Source: Arachis hypogaea | Taxonomy: Eukaryota; Streptophyta; Magnoliopsida; Fabales; Fabaceae | NCBI RefSeq assembly: GCF_003086295.3 | Contig: NC_092048.1 | Span: 90,252,626-90,316,625 of the forward strand | Direction: 5' to 3' | DNA: 64,000 nt | In this document: positions 22,147-33,203 of the stretch, one piece after another | Layout of the letters: every line of letters begins with the position of its first letter | Position numbering within the stretch: the stretch's first letter is position 1 | The notes under the pieces: generated by a model | What the model was told of the DNA's origin: nothing | Database searches by the model: none | The model's input: the letters and a program-made list of their open reading frames with translations, nothing else | Translations under genes and position numbers: made by a program

Positions 22147-22626
22147 ATGACAGGTAGAAGAAGCGGGGCTTCAACTTCCTTTGATTCTGAACCTGAAAGG
22201 ACCTTCCTTAGATTAAGGAGGGAAGCAAGAGGAAAGAGAGTAGTTGGTACGGAGGAAGAAGAGGAGTATTTTGAACCAGATATGGATGAGAATATGGAGA
22301 ACCATCATGAAGAAGAGGCTCACAACCATGGTAGAGAAGGCCCAGTGCATCATGCTGGGCAAGAGAGAAGAGTTCTAGGATCCTACATCAATCCAAACCA
22401 TACATGCCAACAACTTTAAACTAAAGTCACAGCTCATCACCCTTGTTCAGAACAATTGTTCATTCGGGAGAAGTGTCCAAGAAGACCCCAATCAACATCT
22501 AACCACCTTCCTGAGGATATGTGATACTGTGAATTCTAATGGTGTTCATCCTGACACCTATAGACTACTTCTGTTCCCCTTCTCACTCAAGGACAAGGCA
22601 TCTAAATGGCTGGAATCCTTCCCGTA
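22147..22626 (+). pseudogene. gag: G1 gag, N-terminal fragment
   Basis: Starts at MTGRRSGASTSFDSEPERTF (ATG 22147, 275 bases after the PBS). The first frame closes at 22417-22419. After a frame change the sequence reads ANNFKLKSQLITLVQNN, then FLRICDTVNSNGVHPDTYRLLLFPFSLKDKASKWL, the Athila-type gag core seen in the M elements as ANNFELKPQL and LMLFPFAVRDRARIWL. It is cut at about 22626. It is too short to show protease or pol. Confidence 0.65.
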
Positions 22627-22813
22627 TGGGGGGACGCATATCATTTACCAGATCATACACATTTAACATTGTATGTTCTTTTCAATATCAGTTTATAAAC
22701 CTCCTAGGTTGAGGGGAGGAGCCCTACTGAGTCCTATAAATTAATAAAAGTATTATTGTACTTCGATTCGTGTTTGATTAATTCTAAGATGTATATTCGT
22801 ACTTCAACGTGGT
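22627..22813 (+). repeat. M4 5' LTR, piece 1
   Basis: Matches M4 3' LTR 63546-63690 (CTCCTAGGTTGAGGGGAGGA..., AATTAATAAAAGTATTATT), then continues to CGTGGT. The left edge is an abrupt junction with G1 gag. The T3 TSD (GTGGT) ends this piece. Confidence 0.75.
22809..22813. repeat. TSD of T3, left copy
   Basis: GTGGT, repeated at 33742-33746. Confidence 0.88.
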
Positions 22814-23350
22814 TGTTCATACCCTGGGTCGAGCTGTCCGACCCGGGATGTTTAGCGACAAGGCGACCGACCTCTTCAGGTCCGACTATCCGACCTCTAC
22901 TCAAAGAGATCGGCCAAATTGCCAGGAAAGCCCAGTAAAGGGCCCAAAAAGAGGAACACGACCCATATCCAAAGGCAGTCCAAGCCTATAGAGATACAGG
23001 CGGTTCCCTTAAAGATAAGCTGACCACACCCAAAGATAAGATAAAATAAGATAACTAACTTATCTTACGTAAGAAGGTCAGCCCACGACCGTTATAAATA
23101 CACTGGAGCACCCAGGTATAACTCATACTCTGATTCTACTAAAAACCTGCTTAATACCCTTGCTAACTTAAGCATCGGAGTCCCTTGCAGGTACACCCCA
23201 TCCTTCGGTGACGAAGGATCAGCAGCAAAGCCAGTCGACAAGTCGGATACAACAGCTCCGGTCGCCACTCACCGGCCGGACACGTCAGCACCGACCAGTA
23301 CAAGAGATCTCGTCCGAGATCGACCTCAGTTTCAGGTAACCCTCGGAATA
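22814..23350 (+). repeat. 5' LTR of T3 (537 bp)
   Basis: TGTTCATACCCTGGGTCGAG to CCTCGGAATA (terminal CA mutated to TA; the 3' LTR keeps CA). It contains a run of GATAAGATAA-like repeats and CTTATCTTA before the TATA box. Confidence 0.92.
23093..23100 (+). promoter_or_regulatory. TATA box of T3 5' LTR
   Basis: TATAAATA before CACTGGAGCACCC, conserved with T1. Confidence 0.6.
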
Positions 23351-23351
23351 T

Positions 23352-23369
23352 TGGCGCCGTTTCCGGGGA
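23352..23369 (+). other. PBS of T3
   Basis: TGGCGCCGTTTCCGGGGA, tRNA-Asp complement with one change (G to T at position 11). It starts two bases after the LTR. Confidence 0.75.
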
Positions 23370-23391
23370 ACCTGGAAGTCATCCCATTACC

Positions 23392-25548
23392 ATGGTGGAT
23401 GACCATGACAATGACCATGATTCAAATCTAGACGACAGAACACCGCACAAAAATGCAGACACCACACCAAAAGATACTGCGAAATCTAACGGAAACAAAG
23501 ACTCACCAAATCTGGGAATGATAGAGGCGCTTCAAGATCGTTTAAAGCAACTTGAAAAAGAAACCCAACATCAGCGAGAAGCTGGGAAGGATCTACAAAG
23601 GGAGATAAGGCGACGCCGAGAATCAGAAGATAAACTTCTAAAACCCGAAGCTGATCTCAAAACCAAAGCTATTCGATCCACCCCTGAGGACAACTCTCGC
23701 AAGGATCAAGATCCATTCACTAGGGAGATCATGAAAACCAAAATCCCTAAGGACTTCAAACTTCCGGATATGACTTTGTACGATGGCACTACAGATCTTG
23801 GCCATCATCTCAGCAATTTCAGAAGTAGAATGTATCTCACCGACGCCTCAGATGCAGTTCGCTGCAAAGCCTTTCCAACTACTTTAACGAAGACAGCAAT
23901 TAGGTGGTTCGATAGCCTACCTCCTAGGTCGATCTCAAGCTTTGACGACTTAGCCAAGAAGTTTCTGGTCAGATTCTCCTTCCAAAAAGATAAGGCTAAA
24001 CACGCCCCACGTCTACTAGGAATTAACCAAGGAGATCGAGAAAGTCTTCGCAGTTACATAGAAAGATTCAACAAAATATGCCTGGACATACAAAGCCTAC
24101 CAACAGAGGCCGCCATTATGGGCCTCATTAATGGCTTGCGAGAGGGACCTTTTAGTCAATCCATATCGAAAAAACACCCCACATCTTTGAACAAAGTGCA
24201 AGAACGAGCGGAGAAGTACATTAACATGGAAGAAAACTCTCGGCTAGGAGAGACCTCACAATCTGGATCCACCTATCCCTCCCGGGATAAGGAAAAAGAG
24301 TCCAAAGAGAAGGAAGATCGACATGGAGAAAAAATAAAAAAATACCACAATTACACCACTCTTCGGGTGTCCCTTGTGGATGTCTACAGAGAAGTTTGCC
24401 ACACTGAAAAAATACCCCCAGCTCGACCACTCAGAGGCAAAAAAGGAGGAGGTAATCAGACCGAATATTATGAATACCATCGAATTCGCAGGAATTCCAC
24501 CAACGAATGTTTTGACTTAAAAAATGTCATAGAAAAATTAGTAAGAGAAGGGAAATTAGATCGGTACCTGGCCACCCGGGACGATGAACAAAGAAAAAGA
24601 AGAAGAGATGAAGATGTCGGACGAACCGAGCGATCACCTCGTACACCAGAAAGACACGTCCACATGAAACACGGTGGATTTGCGAGAGGAGGAATCTCCA
24701 AGTCATCTCACAAAAGATATCTCAAAGAAATATATCATGTCGAGGGGAAAGAGGAAGCACTCGACATCCTCACGATTATTTTCCCTAAAGAAGACGCATC
24801 CGGTATCATCTTAGGACACGATGATCCCATGGTCATCACTATTATACTGGCAAACGCAAATCTCCATCGCACACTGATAGACCAAGGGAGCTCCGCCGAA
24901 ATCTTGTTCAAAACTGCCTTCGACAAGCTCGGCCTAGAAGAAAAAGAACTTAGAGCATATCCAAACAGTCTGTTCGGACTGGGAGACACCCCAGTTCAAC
25001 CACTCGGATACATCTCACTACACACAACCTTCGGAAAAGGAAACCAATTCAGAACGCTCAAGATAGACTACATCGTGGTCGACGTAAGTTCAGCCTACAA
25101 TGCCTTAATAGGTCGGACAACATTGAATCAACTCGGCGTAATAGTCTCAACTCCACATCTATGCATGAAATTCCCAACTGCAAAAGGAATAGTTACAATA
25201 AAAGCAGATCTGAAGATGGCGCACCGCTGTTACAATGAAAGTCTAAACTTCAGAGGTAGAGGAGAAAAAGTCCACACAATCGAACTGGGGGGAGTTCAGA
25301 GACGAGAAGAACTTCGCCCACAACCTGAAGGCGAAGTAGAGAAAGTCCAGATCGGAGACATCCCGGACAAAACGACCAATATTAGTACAATTCTAAGAGG
25401 AGACATAAAAGAATTACTCGTACAGTTCTTACGAGATAACGTCGACCTCTTTGCATGGAAAGCTGCAGACATGCCAGGCATAGACCCCAAGTTAATGTGC
25501 CACAAGTTGGCGGTCTACCTAGGGTCTCGGCCAGTACAACAGCAATGA
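23392..25548 (+). CDS. gag: T3 gag-protease part of polyprotein
   Basis: 718 codons from MVDDHDND, 22 bases after the PBS. N-terminal acidic region with a coiled coil (residues ~45-95, LKQLEKETQHQREAG); Retrotrans_gag core (~110-290; LTKTAIRWFDSLP, FLVRFSF, ESLRSYIERF); then the YEYHRIRRNSTNECFDLKN linker (~355-385), usually written C..H...GH...C, with the first Cys and GH lost here. The aspartic protease has LIDQGSSAEIL, catalytic Asp at residue ~497, with Q in place of the usual G or S/T after it. Ends at TGA 25546-25548, probably CGA to TGA, in the linker before RT. As the protein is part of a dead gag-pol it is unlikely to be functional. Confidence 0.85.
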   Translation: MVDDHDNDHDSNLDDRTPHKNADTTPKDTAKSNGNKDSPNLGMIEALQDRLKQLEKETQHQREAGKDLQREIRRRRESEDKLLKPEADLKTKAIRSTPEDNSRKDQDPFTREIMKTKIPKDFKLPDMTLYDGTTDLGHHLSNFRSRMYLTDASDAVRCKAFPTTLTKTAIRWFDSLPPRSISSFDDLAKKFLVRFSFQKDKAKHAPRLLGINQGDRESLRSYIERFNKICLDIQSLPTEAAIMGLINGLREGPFSQSISKKHPTSLNKVQERAEKYINMEENSRLGETSQSGSTYPSRDKEKESKEKEDRHGEKIKKYHNYTTLRVSLVDVYREVCHTEKIPPARPLRGKKGGGNQTEYYEYHRIRRNSTNECFDLKNVIEKLVREGKLDRYLATRDDEQRKRRRDEDVGRTERSPRTPERHVHMKHGGFARGGISKSSHKRYLKEIYHVEGKEEALDILTIIFPKEDASGIILGHDDPMVITIILANANLHRTLIDQGSSAEILFKTAFDKLGLEEKELRAYPNSLFGLGDTPVQPLGYISLHTTFGKGNQFRTLKIDYIVVDVSSAYNALIGRTTLNQLGVIVSTPHLCMKFPTAKGIVTIKADLKMAHRCYNESLNFRGRGEKVHTIELGGVQRREELRPQPEGEVEKVQIGDIPDKTTNISTILRGDIKELLVQFLRDNVDLFAWKAADMPGIDPKLMCHKLAVYLGSRPVQQQ

Positions 25549-28449
25549 AGAAAGCTCAGACCAGAACGATCCCAAGCTGTGGAAGAGCAGGTACAAGCTC
25601 TATTGGAGCCAGGATTCATAAGAGAAGTCAAGTACCCACTATGGCTAGCTAACGTCGTCTTGGTGAAAAAATCAAATGGCAAGTGGTGAATGTGCACCGA
25701 CTACACTAATCTCAACTAAGCTTGCCCGAAAGATCCTTATCCACTCCCAAGTATCGACGCTCTGGTAGATGCCTCCTCCAGATATAAATACCTCTCGTTT
25801 ATGGACGCATATTCAAGATACAACCAAATCCCAATGTATCCACCCGACCAGGAAAAAACTTCATTCTTAACCCCAAAAGCAAACTACTGCTACATCGTCA
25901 TGCCTTTTGGTCTTAAAAACGTAGGAGCTACTTATCAAAGGTTAATGAATAAGGTCTTTTCGGATCATATCGGAAAAATCATGAAAGTCTACGTGGACGA
26001 CATGTTAATAAAGACATAAAGTGAGGAGACGCTATTGTCCGACCTGGCCCAAGTGTTCGACACTATAAGAAGCTGGCAAATTTTTGGGCTTTATGCTCAC
26101 ACAAAGAGGAATTGAGGCTAATCCGGATAAATGCCGGGCTATACTTGACATGAAGAGCCCGACTTGTGTCAAAGAGGTACAACAACTCAACGGGAGGTTG
26201 GTAGCCTTGTCCAGATTTCTAGCTGGATCGGCAATAAGATCTCTCCCCTTCTATGCTACTCTAAGGAAGGGAAAAAAGTTCGAATGGACAAAAGAGTGCG
26301 AGCAAGCCTTCCAAGATTTCAAAAGATTCTTGGGACAACCACCCATCCTAACTCGGCCACGGGAAGGAGAACCACTCACATTGTACCTCGCAGTAGGAAG
26401 TTGGGCAGTAGCTTCAGCACTAGTTCGAGAAGACGACAGTGGGAAACAACCCGTATACTTCATCAGCAAAGCATTACAAGGGTCCGAGCTGAACTACCAA
26501 AAAATAGAAAAGTTTTCATATGCCCTCATACTGACATCTCGACGACTTCGTCAATACTTCCAAGTCCACACCATTAGGGTTCGGACTAACTAGCCCATAA
26601 AAGGAATTTTGCAAAAAACAGACCTAGCAGCCAGAGTTTTGCAATGGGCAGTCGAGTTGTCCGAATTTGGTCTTCAATATGAAGCTCGGATAGCCATCAA
26701 GTCATAATACCTGGCTGACTTCATCGCAGAATTTATGAACACCCCCGAACCCCCCACAGAATGGAGTCTCTACGTGGACGATTCCTCAAATAAAACCGGA
26801 AGCAGCGCAGGTGTGATAATTGAATGCGACCAAGGAACCCAAATCTAACTCTCCCTTAAATTCGGGTTCCCTGCCTCAAACAACCAAGCAGAATATGAGG
26901 CACTACTAGTTGGTTTGAAGCTGGCCAGAGAGGTTGGAGCTCAAAAGCTTATCATCTTCAGTGATTTGCAAGTCATCACTTCACAAATAGCAGGAAGCTA
27001 CCAAGCCAGGGATCCCACCATGAAAAAATATTTGGACAAAACCAGAGAACAGCTCGGACAACTAGGAGAATATAAAGTCCGTCACATACCCCGAGAATAG
27101 AATGCCCGAGCTGACGCACTCTCAAAACTAGCCAGCACCAAACCAGAGGGCAACAATAGAAGCCTCATCCAAGAAATGTTGCATGCTCCATCAATCTCGG
27201 AAGAAGAAAAAATCCTAGCCCCATAACAGGTCAGGATCAAGGATGGATGACCCCTATAACTAACTACCTCAAAACAGAAACACTCCCCACAGATGAAAAG
27301 GAGGCAAAGAGGTTAAAACGGGAGGCACAACACTATACTATCATAAATAATACTCTATACAAAAGAGAGATTTTAATACCATTGTTAAAATGTGTGCCTA
27401 CTTCCAATACAAGTGAAGTTTTAGAAGAAATTCACAGTGGCATTTGTAGCAACCATCTCGGAGCAGTATTTTATTGGCCAACTCTACAAAAGGAGGCCAC
27501 AGAGTTCGTAAAGACATGTCCACCACGTTAAAAACATGCCAACTTTCACATCGCCCCGCCAGAGGAGCTCATCAGTGTAACCTCACCTTGGCCATTTGCA
27601 AAATGGGGACTCGACCTTCTCGGACCCTTCCCTTAGGGATCGGAACAAGTTAAATTCCTCATAGTAGGGGTAGACTATTTCATAAAGTGGATCGGGGCAG
27701 AACCCCTAGCTAACGCCACTGCTCAAAGAAGTCGAAAATTTCTATATAGGAACATTGTCACAAGGTTCGGGGTTCCATACTCCATCACCACAGACAATGG
27801 CACCCAATTCACAGATGCAGGCTTCAGAAAGTTAGTGGTCGACTTGAACATAAAACACCAGTTCACTTCCGTAGAACATCCCCAAGCTAATGGACAAGCC
27901 AAAGCTGCCAATAAGGTCATATTGGCCGGACTAAAACGAAGATTATAGGACGCAAAGGGAGCCTGGGTTGAAGAGCTCCCACAAGTTCTATGGGCATATC
28001 GAACAACACCGCATTCCACCACAAAGAAATCACCCTTCCGATTAGCATACGGAATGGAGGCAATGATCCCAGTAGAGATCGAAGAAGGATCGCCTAGAGT
28101 GATCCACTATAATGAAGAAGCCAACTCCCAACTTCAAAGGGAAGAACTCGACCTACTTCCGGAAGTTCAAGAAAGAGCTCGGATCAGGGAAGAAGCACTA
28201 AAGCGTCGAATGGCTTCGAGATATAATCAAAAGGTAGTACCACGAGGTTTTGCTGAAAACAACCTCATCCTAATCCGAAATGATATCGGAACAACTCGAC
28301 CTGGAGAAGGAAAGCTGGTAGCAAATTGGAAAGGACCCTACTGAGTCGTAGAAATACTTGGGAAGGGCTACTACAGACTGTCCAAACTCGATGAACGAGA
28401 GCTTCCTAGGTCGTGGCATGCCTGCAACCTAAGAAGGTACTATAGTTAG
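25549..28449 (+). pseudogene. pol: T3 RT-RNase H-integrase, degraded
   Basis: Reverse transcriptase: M.TDYT.LN near 25690, FMDAYSRYNQIPM (25798), PFGLKNVGATYQRLM, and the catalytic YVDDM at 25990-26004. Stops at 25687, about 25718 and 26017. A deletion of roughly 60 bases near 26070 fuses DTIR to AGKFLGFM and shifts frame. RNase H: YVDDSSN, NNQAEYEALL, ADALSKLAS, with several stops. Integrase: HSGICSNHLGA, LDLLGPFP, TDNGTQF, HPQANGQAKAANK. The third catalytic residue, E in the usual GQAEAANK, is K here (27901-27903, 35 residues after the second Asp). The C-terminal NWKGPY motif and SWHACNLRRYY end at TAG 28447-28449. Confidence 0.9.
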
Positions 28450-28879
28450 GGATGATAAAGGATTTTGGCATAAGGTACACTCTTTTTCCTGAAAAGGTTT
28501 TTTAATGAGGCACCAAGCCAAGACATACTAATTATTTGACTTAAAGGATAAAAAACTCCTACATGTATATATTTACATTTTCTTTTTGAATAAAATATGT
28601 TTAGATATTCTACAAATCCTCAAGACGCATTAATCTGAAACATTCATCGTCCGATTATAAAGCAACAGATCGGCAGAAAGTGAAAATCAAATTCACTGCA
28701 CTATCACGATAAAGACCAACAGAGATGAAAACCAAATTCATCAAAAGGTCAACCAAACGAGGATTGAACCCAATTTCTACAAATCGGCAAAGATGAAAAC
28801 AGAATAATGCAAGAAGTTATCGAAAGTGATCCAGAGAAAAGACCTGACGAGGTCTTAATAAAATAGATTGCTAAATAAT
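28450..28879 (+). other. T3 spacer after pol
   Basis: Non-coding sequence that leads into the tandem array. No ORF or motif of note. Confidence 0.6.
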
Positions 28880-29990
28880 AACTTAAAGACTGGCCGACGT
28901 CAAGAAGTCAGACCAGTTGCAGTAACCAAAGTTATAAGTAAGTCCCTGGAAAGAGGTCTGGCCAACCCTATAAAAGAGGATTGCTATAACTTAGAAGAGA
29001 TCGACATGACGAAGTCGGTCTCCTACAAAGCGTAAAAGTTATGAAAGTAATCCCTGAAAGAGACCTGAACAAGGTCCAAGAAAGAGGATTACAAAAATAA
29101 CTTAGAAGAGATCGACATGACGAAGTCGGTCTCCTACGAAACATAAAAGTAATAAAAGTAATCCCTGAAAAAGACCTGAACAAGGTCCATGAAAGAGGAT
29201 TACAAAAATAACTTAGAAGAGATCGACATGATGAAGTCGGTCTCCTACAAAGCGTAAAAGTTATGAAAGTAATCCCTGAAAGAGACATGAACAATGTCCA
29301 AGAAAGAGGATTACAAAAATAACTTAGAAGAGATCGACATGACGAAGTCGGTCTCCTACAAAGCGTAAAAGTTATGAAAGTAATCCCTGAAAGAGACCTG
29401 AACAAGGTCCAAGAAAGAGGATTACAAAAATAACTTAGAAGAGATCGACATGACAAAGTCGGTCTCCTACAAAGCGTAAAAGTTATGAAAGTAATCCCTA
29501 AAAGAGACCTGAACAAGGTCCAAGAAAGAGGATTACAAAAATAACTTAGAAGAGATTGACATGACGAAGTCGGTCTCCTACAAAACATAAAAGTTATAAA
29601 AGTAATCCCTGAAAGAGACCTAAACAAAGTCCAAGAAAGAGGATTACAAAAATAACTTAGAAGGGCCCGACGTGGCGAAGTCGGCCCAAAACATAAAAGT
29701 TATAAAAGTAATCCCTGAAAGAGACTCGAGCAGGGTCCAAAAAAGTGGATTACCAAAATAACTTAGAAGGGCCCGACGTGGCGAAGTCAGCCCAAAATAT
29801 AAAAGTTATAAAAGTAATCCCTGAAAGAGACCTGAACATGGTCCAAGAAGAGAGGATTACAAAATAACTTAAAAAGACCCGACATGACGAAGTCGGCCTC
29901 TATAAAATGCTAAAGTTATAAAAAGTAATACCTGGCAGAGACCTCATAAAGGGTCCAAACAAAACAGGATTACTAGAAATAACTTCAGAA
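28880..29990 (+). repeat. 111-bp tandem array in T3
   Basis: About ten units. The word AACTTAG recurs at 28988, 29099, 29210, 29321, 29432, 29543 and 29654, exactly 111 bases apart, then at 29760, 29866 and about 29981 (106, 106, 115). Inner units are nearly identical and end units diverged. Each unit contains GATCGACATGACGAAGTCGG and AGACCTGAACAAGGTCC (both partly palindromic). Tat elements commonly carry tandem repeats in this 3' position. Confidence 0.9.
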
Positions 29991-30320
29991 GCCTCAAAGG
30001 AATCAAAGCCACAAGTAGGAAATACAAGGGCAATCCAAAGAGGTCGAGCAACAAGGCTCCAGCACTACCAAAAACCTAAAATGGGTACCGAGGTAGATAA
30101 AGACCGACATGATATTAAAGGCATGAAGTTATAATAAGAACAAGCTCAAAGAGGCTACCTAAGTCAGCCCCAAGAACTTGGAATCTACTTTTTGTTTTTT
30201 AAAAAATAAGTTGTTAAACAAGCAACTAAAAGAGTGTCAACAGTCACCAAAAGACCATTTACAAAAATATAAAGTTCAAAAGCCCGCAGACAGGGCTATA
30301 TGCAAATATACCAAGAATAA
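29991..30320 (+). other. T3 spacer before antisense ORF
   Basis: Diverged repeat-like sequence, then the 3' flank of the antisense gene. No ORF supported. Confidence 0.5.
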
Positions 30321-32179
30321 CTAAAGAGGATCCAGAGGTTTCCCAGAAGCTGCATCAACATGGGGCGAAGGAGGACGAGTCTGGAGGGGCATTGCATCCA
30401 CTGTCCCATCCTCCCGGTTCAAGATTTGACAGTCAGGTTCTGGCTCAATTCCGGCTGAAGAAGCTGAAGGAGTCGGCACGACAGAAGCCTTGGCAGCAGG
30501 CGTAGGAAGAGGTTCAACATCATCATCATCAGGGTCGTCAGGGACAATCTTACTATCCCTCACAATATTGTCAAGACTAAAGAGAGTAAGGTCGAGCTCG
30601 GACGCCAGAACCCGAACCTGCTCCCTTAAGTTCTCATAAGCAGCAGTCACGCTGCCCACAAGGTGACCCTGGAGCTCGGTATAATCATCCCAGGCAGTCT
30701 CCAACTCACTCCTGAGACGCACCACTTCTCTATAGGCCGAAACATAGCTATCCTTGTGCCTCAACGCTGTGTCTTCAGCCAACTTCACAGAAGCCGCCAA
30801 GGCCACAGAACTAGCCTTTTCACCCTCTAATTCTTTCTCCACCTTTGCCAACTTTACCTGTAGCTCCTCCTTCAAACCCCTTATTCTATCAAACTCCGAC
30901 TTAGCCTCCATCATGAAAGATTTTGTAGCATGAACCGGGATACCCTGAGCAGTTCAAAAAAGAGCCGCACCCATATGAGCCATCTTCACACTACTTCTGG
31001 TTATGAACTCTAGGTGATGAAGAATGGACTCATCATCCATTGGAAGACCTCCATAGGGGGCAATCTGCTGGTCGACAAACTCGACGGCATCAAAATCAGG
31101 GGCATCAAGGTTAAAGGGCTCAGATGTTTTTTGCTTTTTCAGAGGAGGAGCGCCAGAAGTAGTAGCTGAAGTTTGTGGAGGGTCAGCCAGACGAACCCAG
31201 GGAGTGGGGATCACCCTCTTTGGCCGACATGTTTTTAGCAGCAGCAACCTTCCTTACTTTCTTGAAGGCCTTCATGGAGTCATTATTTTTAGACATCTCT
31301 GAAAAACATAATCAACCATAGTAATGGGTTACAATCACAAAAAGAGGAAGCAAAGCTAAAAACAAAGATAAAAATAAGTCAGACAGTACCCAACGTAGTT
31401 CGGAGCAGGGACGGGTCCCTCAGAGACTTTTTGGTATCAAGGTGGGGAGGTTCCCCCCATATATCTTCAAGAACAATTACAAAAGCCCGCTCGACCTCGT
31501 CAAGCATCTCCCAAGTATAACGAGACACTGTCACATTCTTTTGCCATTCTAGAGGAAAAGCAGGCTCATCATTCTCATCAAGGAAAAAGGGGCGGGACCT
31601 CTCAACAGCTCGAACTTTAAAGAAATAGTTATTAAAGTCCTTAAAGGACTCATCATACATAGCAAAAACTTTATGTCCCTGGGCAGATCCCAAGAAGCTT
31701 TCTTTTTGGAAGAAGCCCCAGGCTTGGCCGAAACAAAAAGATAGAGGAAAAAGGTTCTGAGAAGGTGTGACACCTAACTCTTGACAAAGCAGCTGAAAGA
31801 TCTTGACAAAATCCCAGGAATTCGGATGAAGCTGGGATGGGGCAACGTTACACGACCACAACAAGTCGGTCTCAAAAGCAGTAAAGGGAAAGGTAATGTT
31901 CAACTCGCTGAAGAAATATTCATAGGCATAGAAGAAGGGACGCTCCCCCTCGACCGAGGTTGGAAAACAAACCCTCTCATTAGAGTCAGGAGCTACAAGC
32001 TCATAATCCCTTTCCTGGGCACCACTACCATAAACCCTATGATGTTTTCTCAGCTCTATACAAAACTCAGCATCCACCACAGAAACACACATTAAGACAA
32101 GGGAGTCCAGCCAATCGGACATCCCCTCAGGAACTTTAGAAGACATCTCTACAATATTTTGGCGAGAAGATATGGCCAA
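30321..32179 (-). pseudogene. T3 antisense ORF (Transposase_28-like), two exons
   Basis: Exon 1 (32179 to ~31391): about 260 residues with FPFTAFETDLL, SQLHPNSWDFVKIFQLLCQ (~residues 120-138), FPLSFCFGQAWGFF and FKDFNNYFFKVRA, as in the Pfam 'putative gypsy type transposon' family. The frame closes soon after LRTTLG, where GTACTG could be a 5' splice site. TTTTTCAG at about 31304-31297 could be the 3' site, giving an intron of ~94 bases. Exon 2 (to 30321) has a basic start, a frame change near 31235, PTPWVRLADPPQTS, one in-frame TGA (~30951), then a long coiled coil (KSEFDRIRGLKEELQVKLAKV...) and an acidic Pro-rich tail. Known in Tat elements as the antisense ORF; role unknown. Splicing is inferred. 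Confidence 0.7.
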
Positions 32180-33191
32180 CTAGTCCTACAACCAAAGAAA
32201 AGACGAATTACTAAAATTACTCAAGAACAGACAAATAACTCGGGCGGCAAAAATAAAAACAGCAGATTGTAGACTCAGCAGTAAAAAGAAAAGCCCCAGG
32301 ACACACCCCAAAGGACCAAGGGCATCCTTCGGAGGCAATAACAGAGTGAAGAACCCACACTCTCTCCCAACAAAAGAAAGCAACCCTTTTTCTTTTGGCA
32401 TTGAAGTTTTTTAACAAAGTCATCAAAGGAAAAAAGCAGCTCAAACAAAGGGCAAAAAACGGACATCAAAGATGCAACCTTTTTCTTGAAGAATTAAAAG
32501 CCGAAGTCATTATCCCAAAAAAGCAATAGCAAGGACAGTAAAACGGGCAAAGCTCTAGGAAAACGCTAATCATCAGGAGGAATACCAGAAACATGCATCA
32601 TAGCAACCAAATGGAACAGAAGCCAAAAAATACATCACAGTGACGAACAAACACAAAGACCACAAAAAGGTTCAAGCTTTCCAACATACATTCAGAATCA
32701 AAGTTTTTCTAGAAAAATGATGAGAACAAGAAAGTAAGAAAAAACCAACCTGGAAAAAGTAGAAAGCCTCGAGAGAAAGTTGAAGAGAGGAGCAGAATCT
32801 GGAATAACCCTTCCACAGCCAGAAGGAAACAATAACCAAGCAATGTCGCAAGGAAAGAGGCGAAAGCTACAAACTCCAGGCGAAAACAGAAAGAGAAAAA
32901 GAACAGGGAGGTTACGGAGAAGAGAACCCATTTTTCTGAAATGTAAAATTCAAAATAAAGAGGCTAAGAGAAACGTGGTAATTAAACCAATTAATGAGGG
33001 TATTAAACCCTCGCACGTTCCCAAGAACAGAGCGCTAATACAAAAGTGCGCGCTTTCAGAAGAAAACCTTCCACATTCAAAAAGGAAGATTCTACAAAGA
33101 AAGAAGTCGACAAATGCTCGAGTTCGGCTTCACCCGAGAAGGATCGAAGTCCTAAGACTAAGACTCGATCTCAAAAAGAAAGACCGAGCTC
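32180..33191 (-). other. Upstream region of T3 antisense ORF
   Basis: About 1 kb between the antisense start and the 3' LTR, likely promoter and leader of the antisense gene. Plus-strand open frames here (for example 32780-33328, which reads on into the LTR) look like composition effects. Confidence 0.5.
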
Positions 33192-33203
33192 GAGCAGGGG
33201 CAC
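33192..33203 (+). other. PPT of T3
   Basis: GAGCAGGGGCAC directly before the 3' LTR, as in T1 (AAGCAGGGGCAC). Confidence 0.75.

Larger units (their letters stand above)
19630..22626 (+). mobile_element. G1: 5' LTR and start of gag, truncated
   Basis: LTR 19630-21847, PBS 21854-21871, leader, gag start at 22147. Sequence stops matching gag at about 22626, where M4 LTR sequence begins. The left flank ends AGTAT (19625-19629), the presumed TSD. The right end was deleted, so no partner exists. It is inserted in N2 gag. Confidence 0.8.

Noticed and set aside
24221..25505. Several 60-90-codon minus-strand ORFs across T3 gag-PR
   Set aside because: Shadows of the long plus-strand gag-protease frame.
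28968..29627. 219-codon minus-strand ORF of 37-residue repeats
   Set aside because: The 111-bp repeat period is a multiple of three, so a frame open in one unit stays open in all. No domain, and it lies in a non-coding array.
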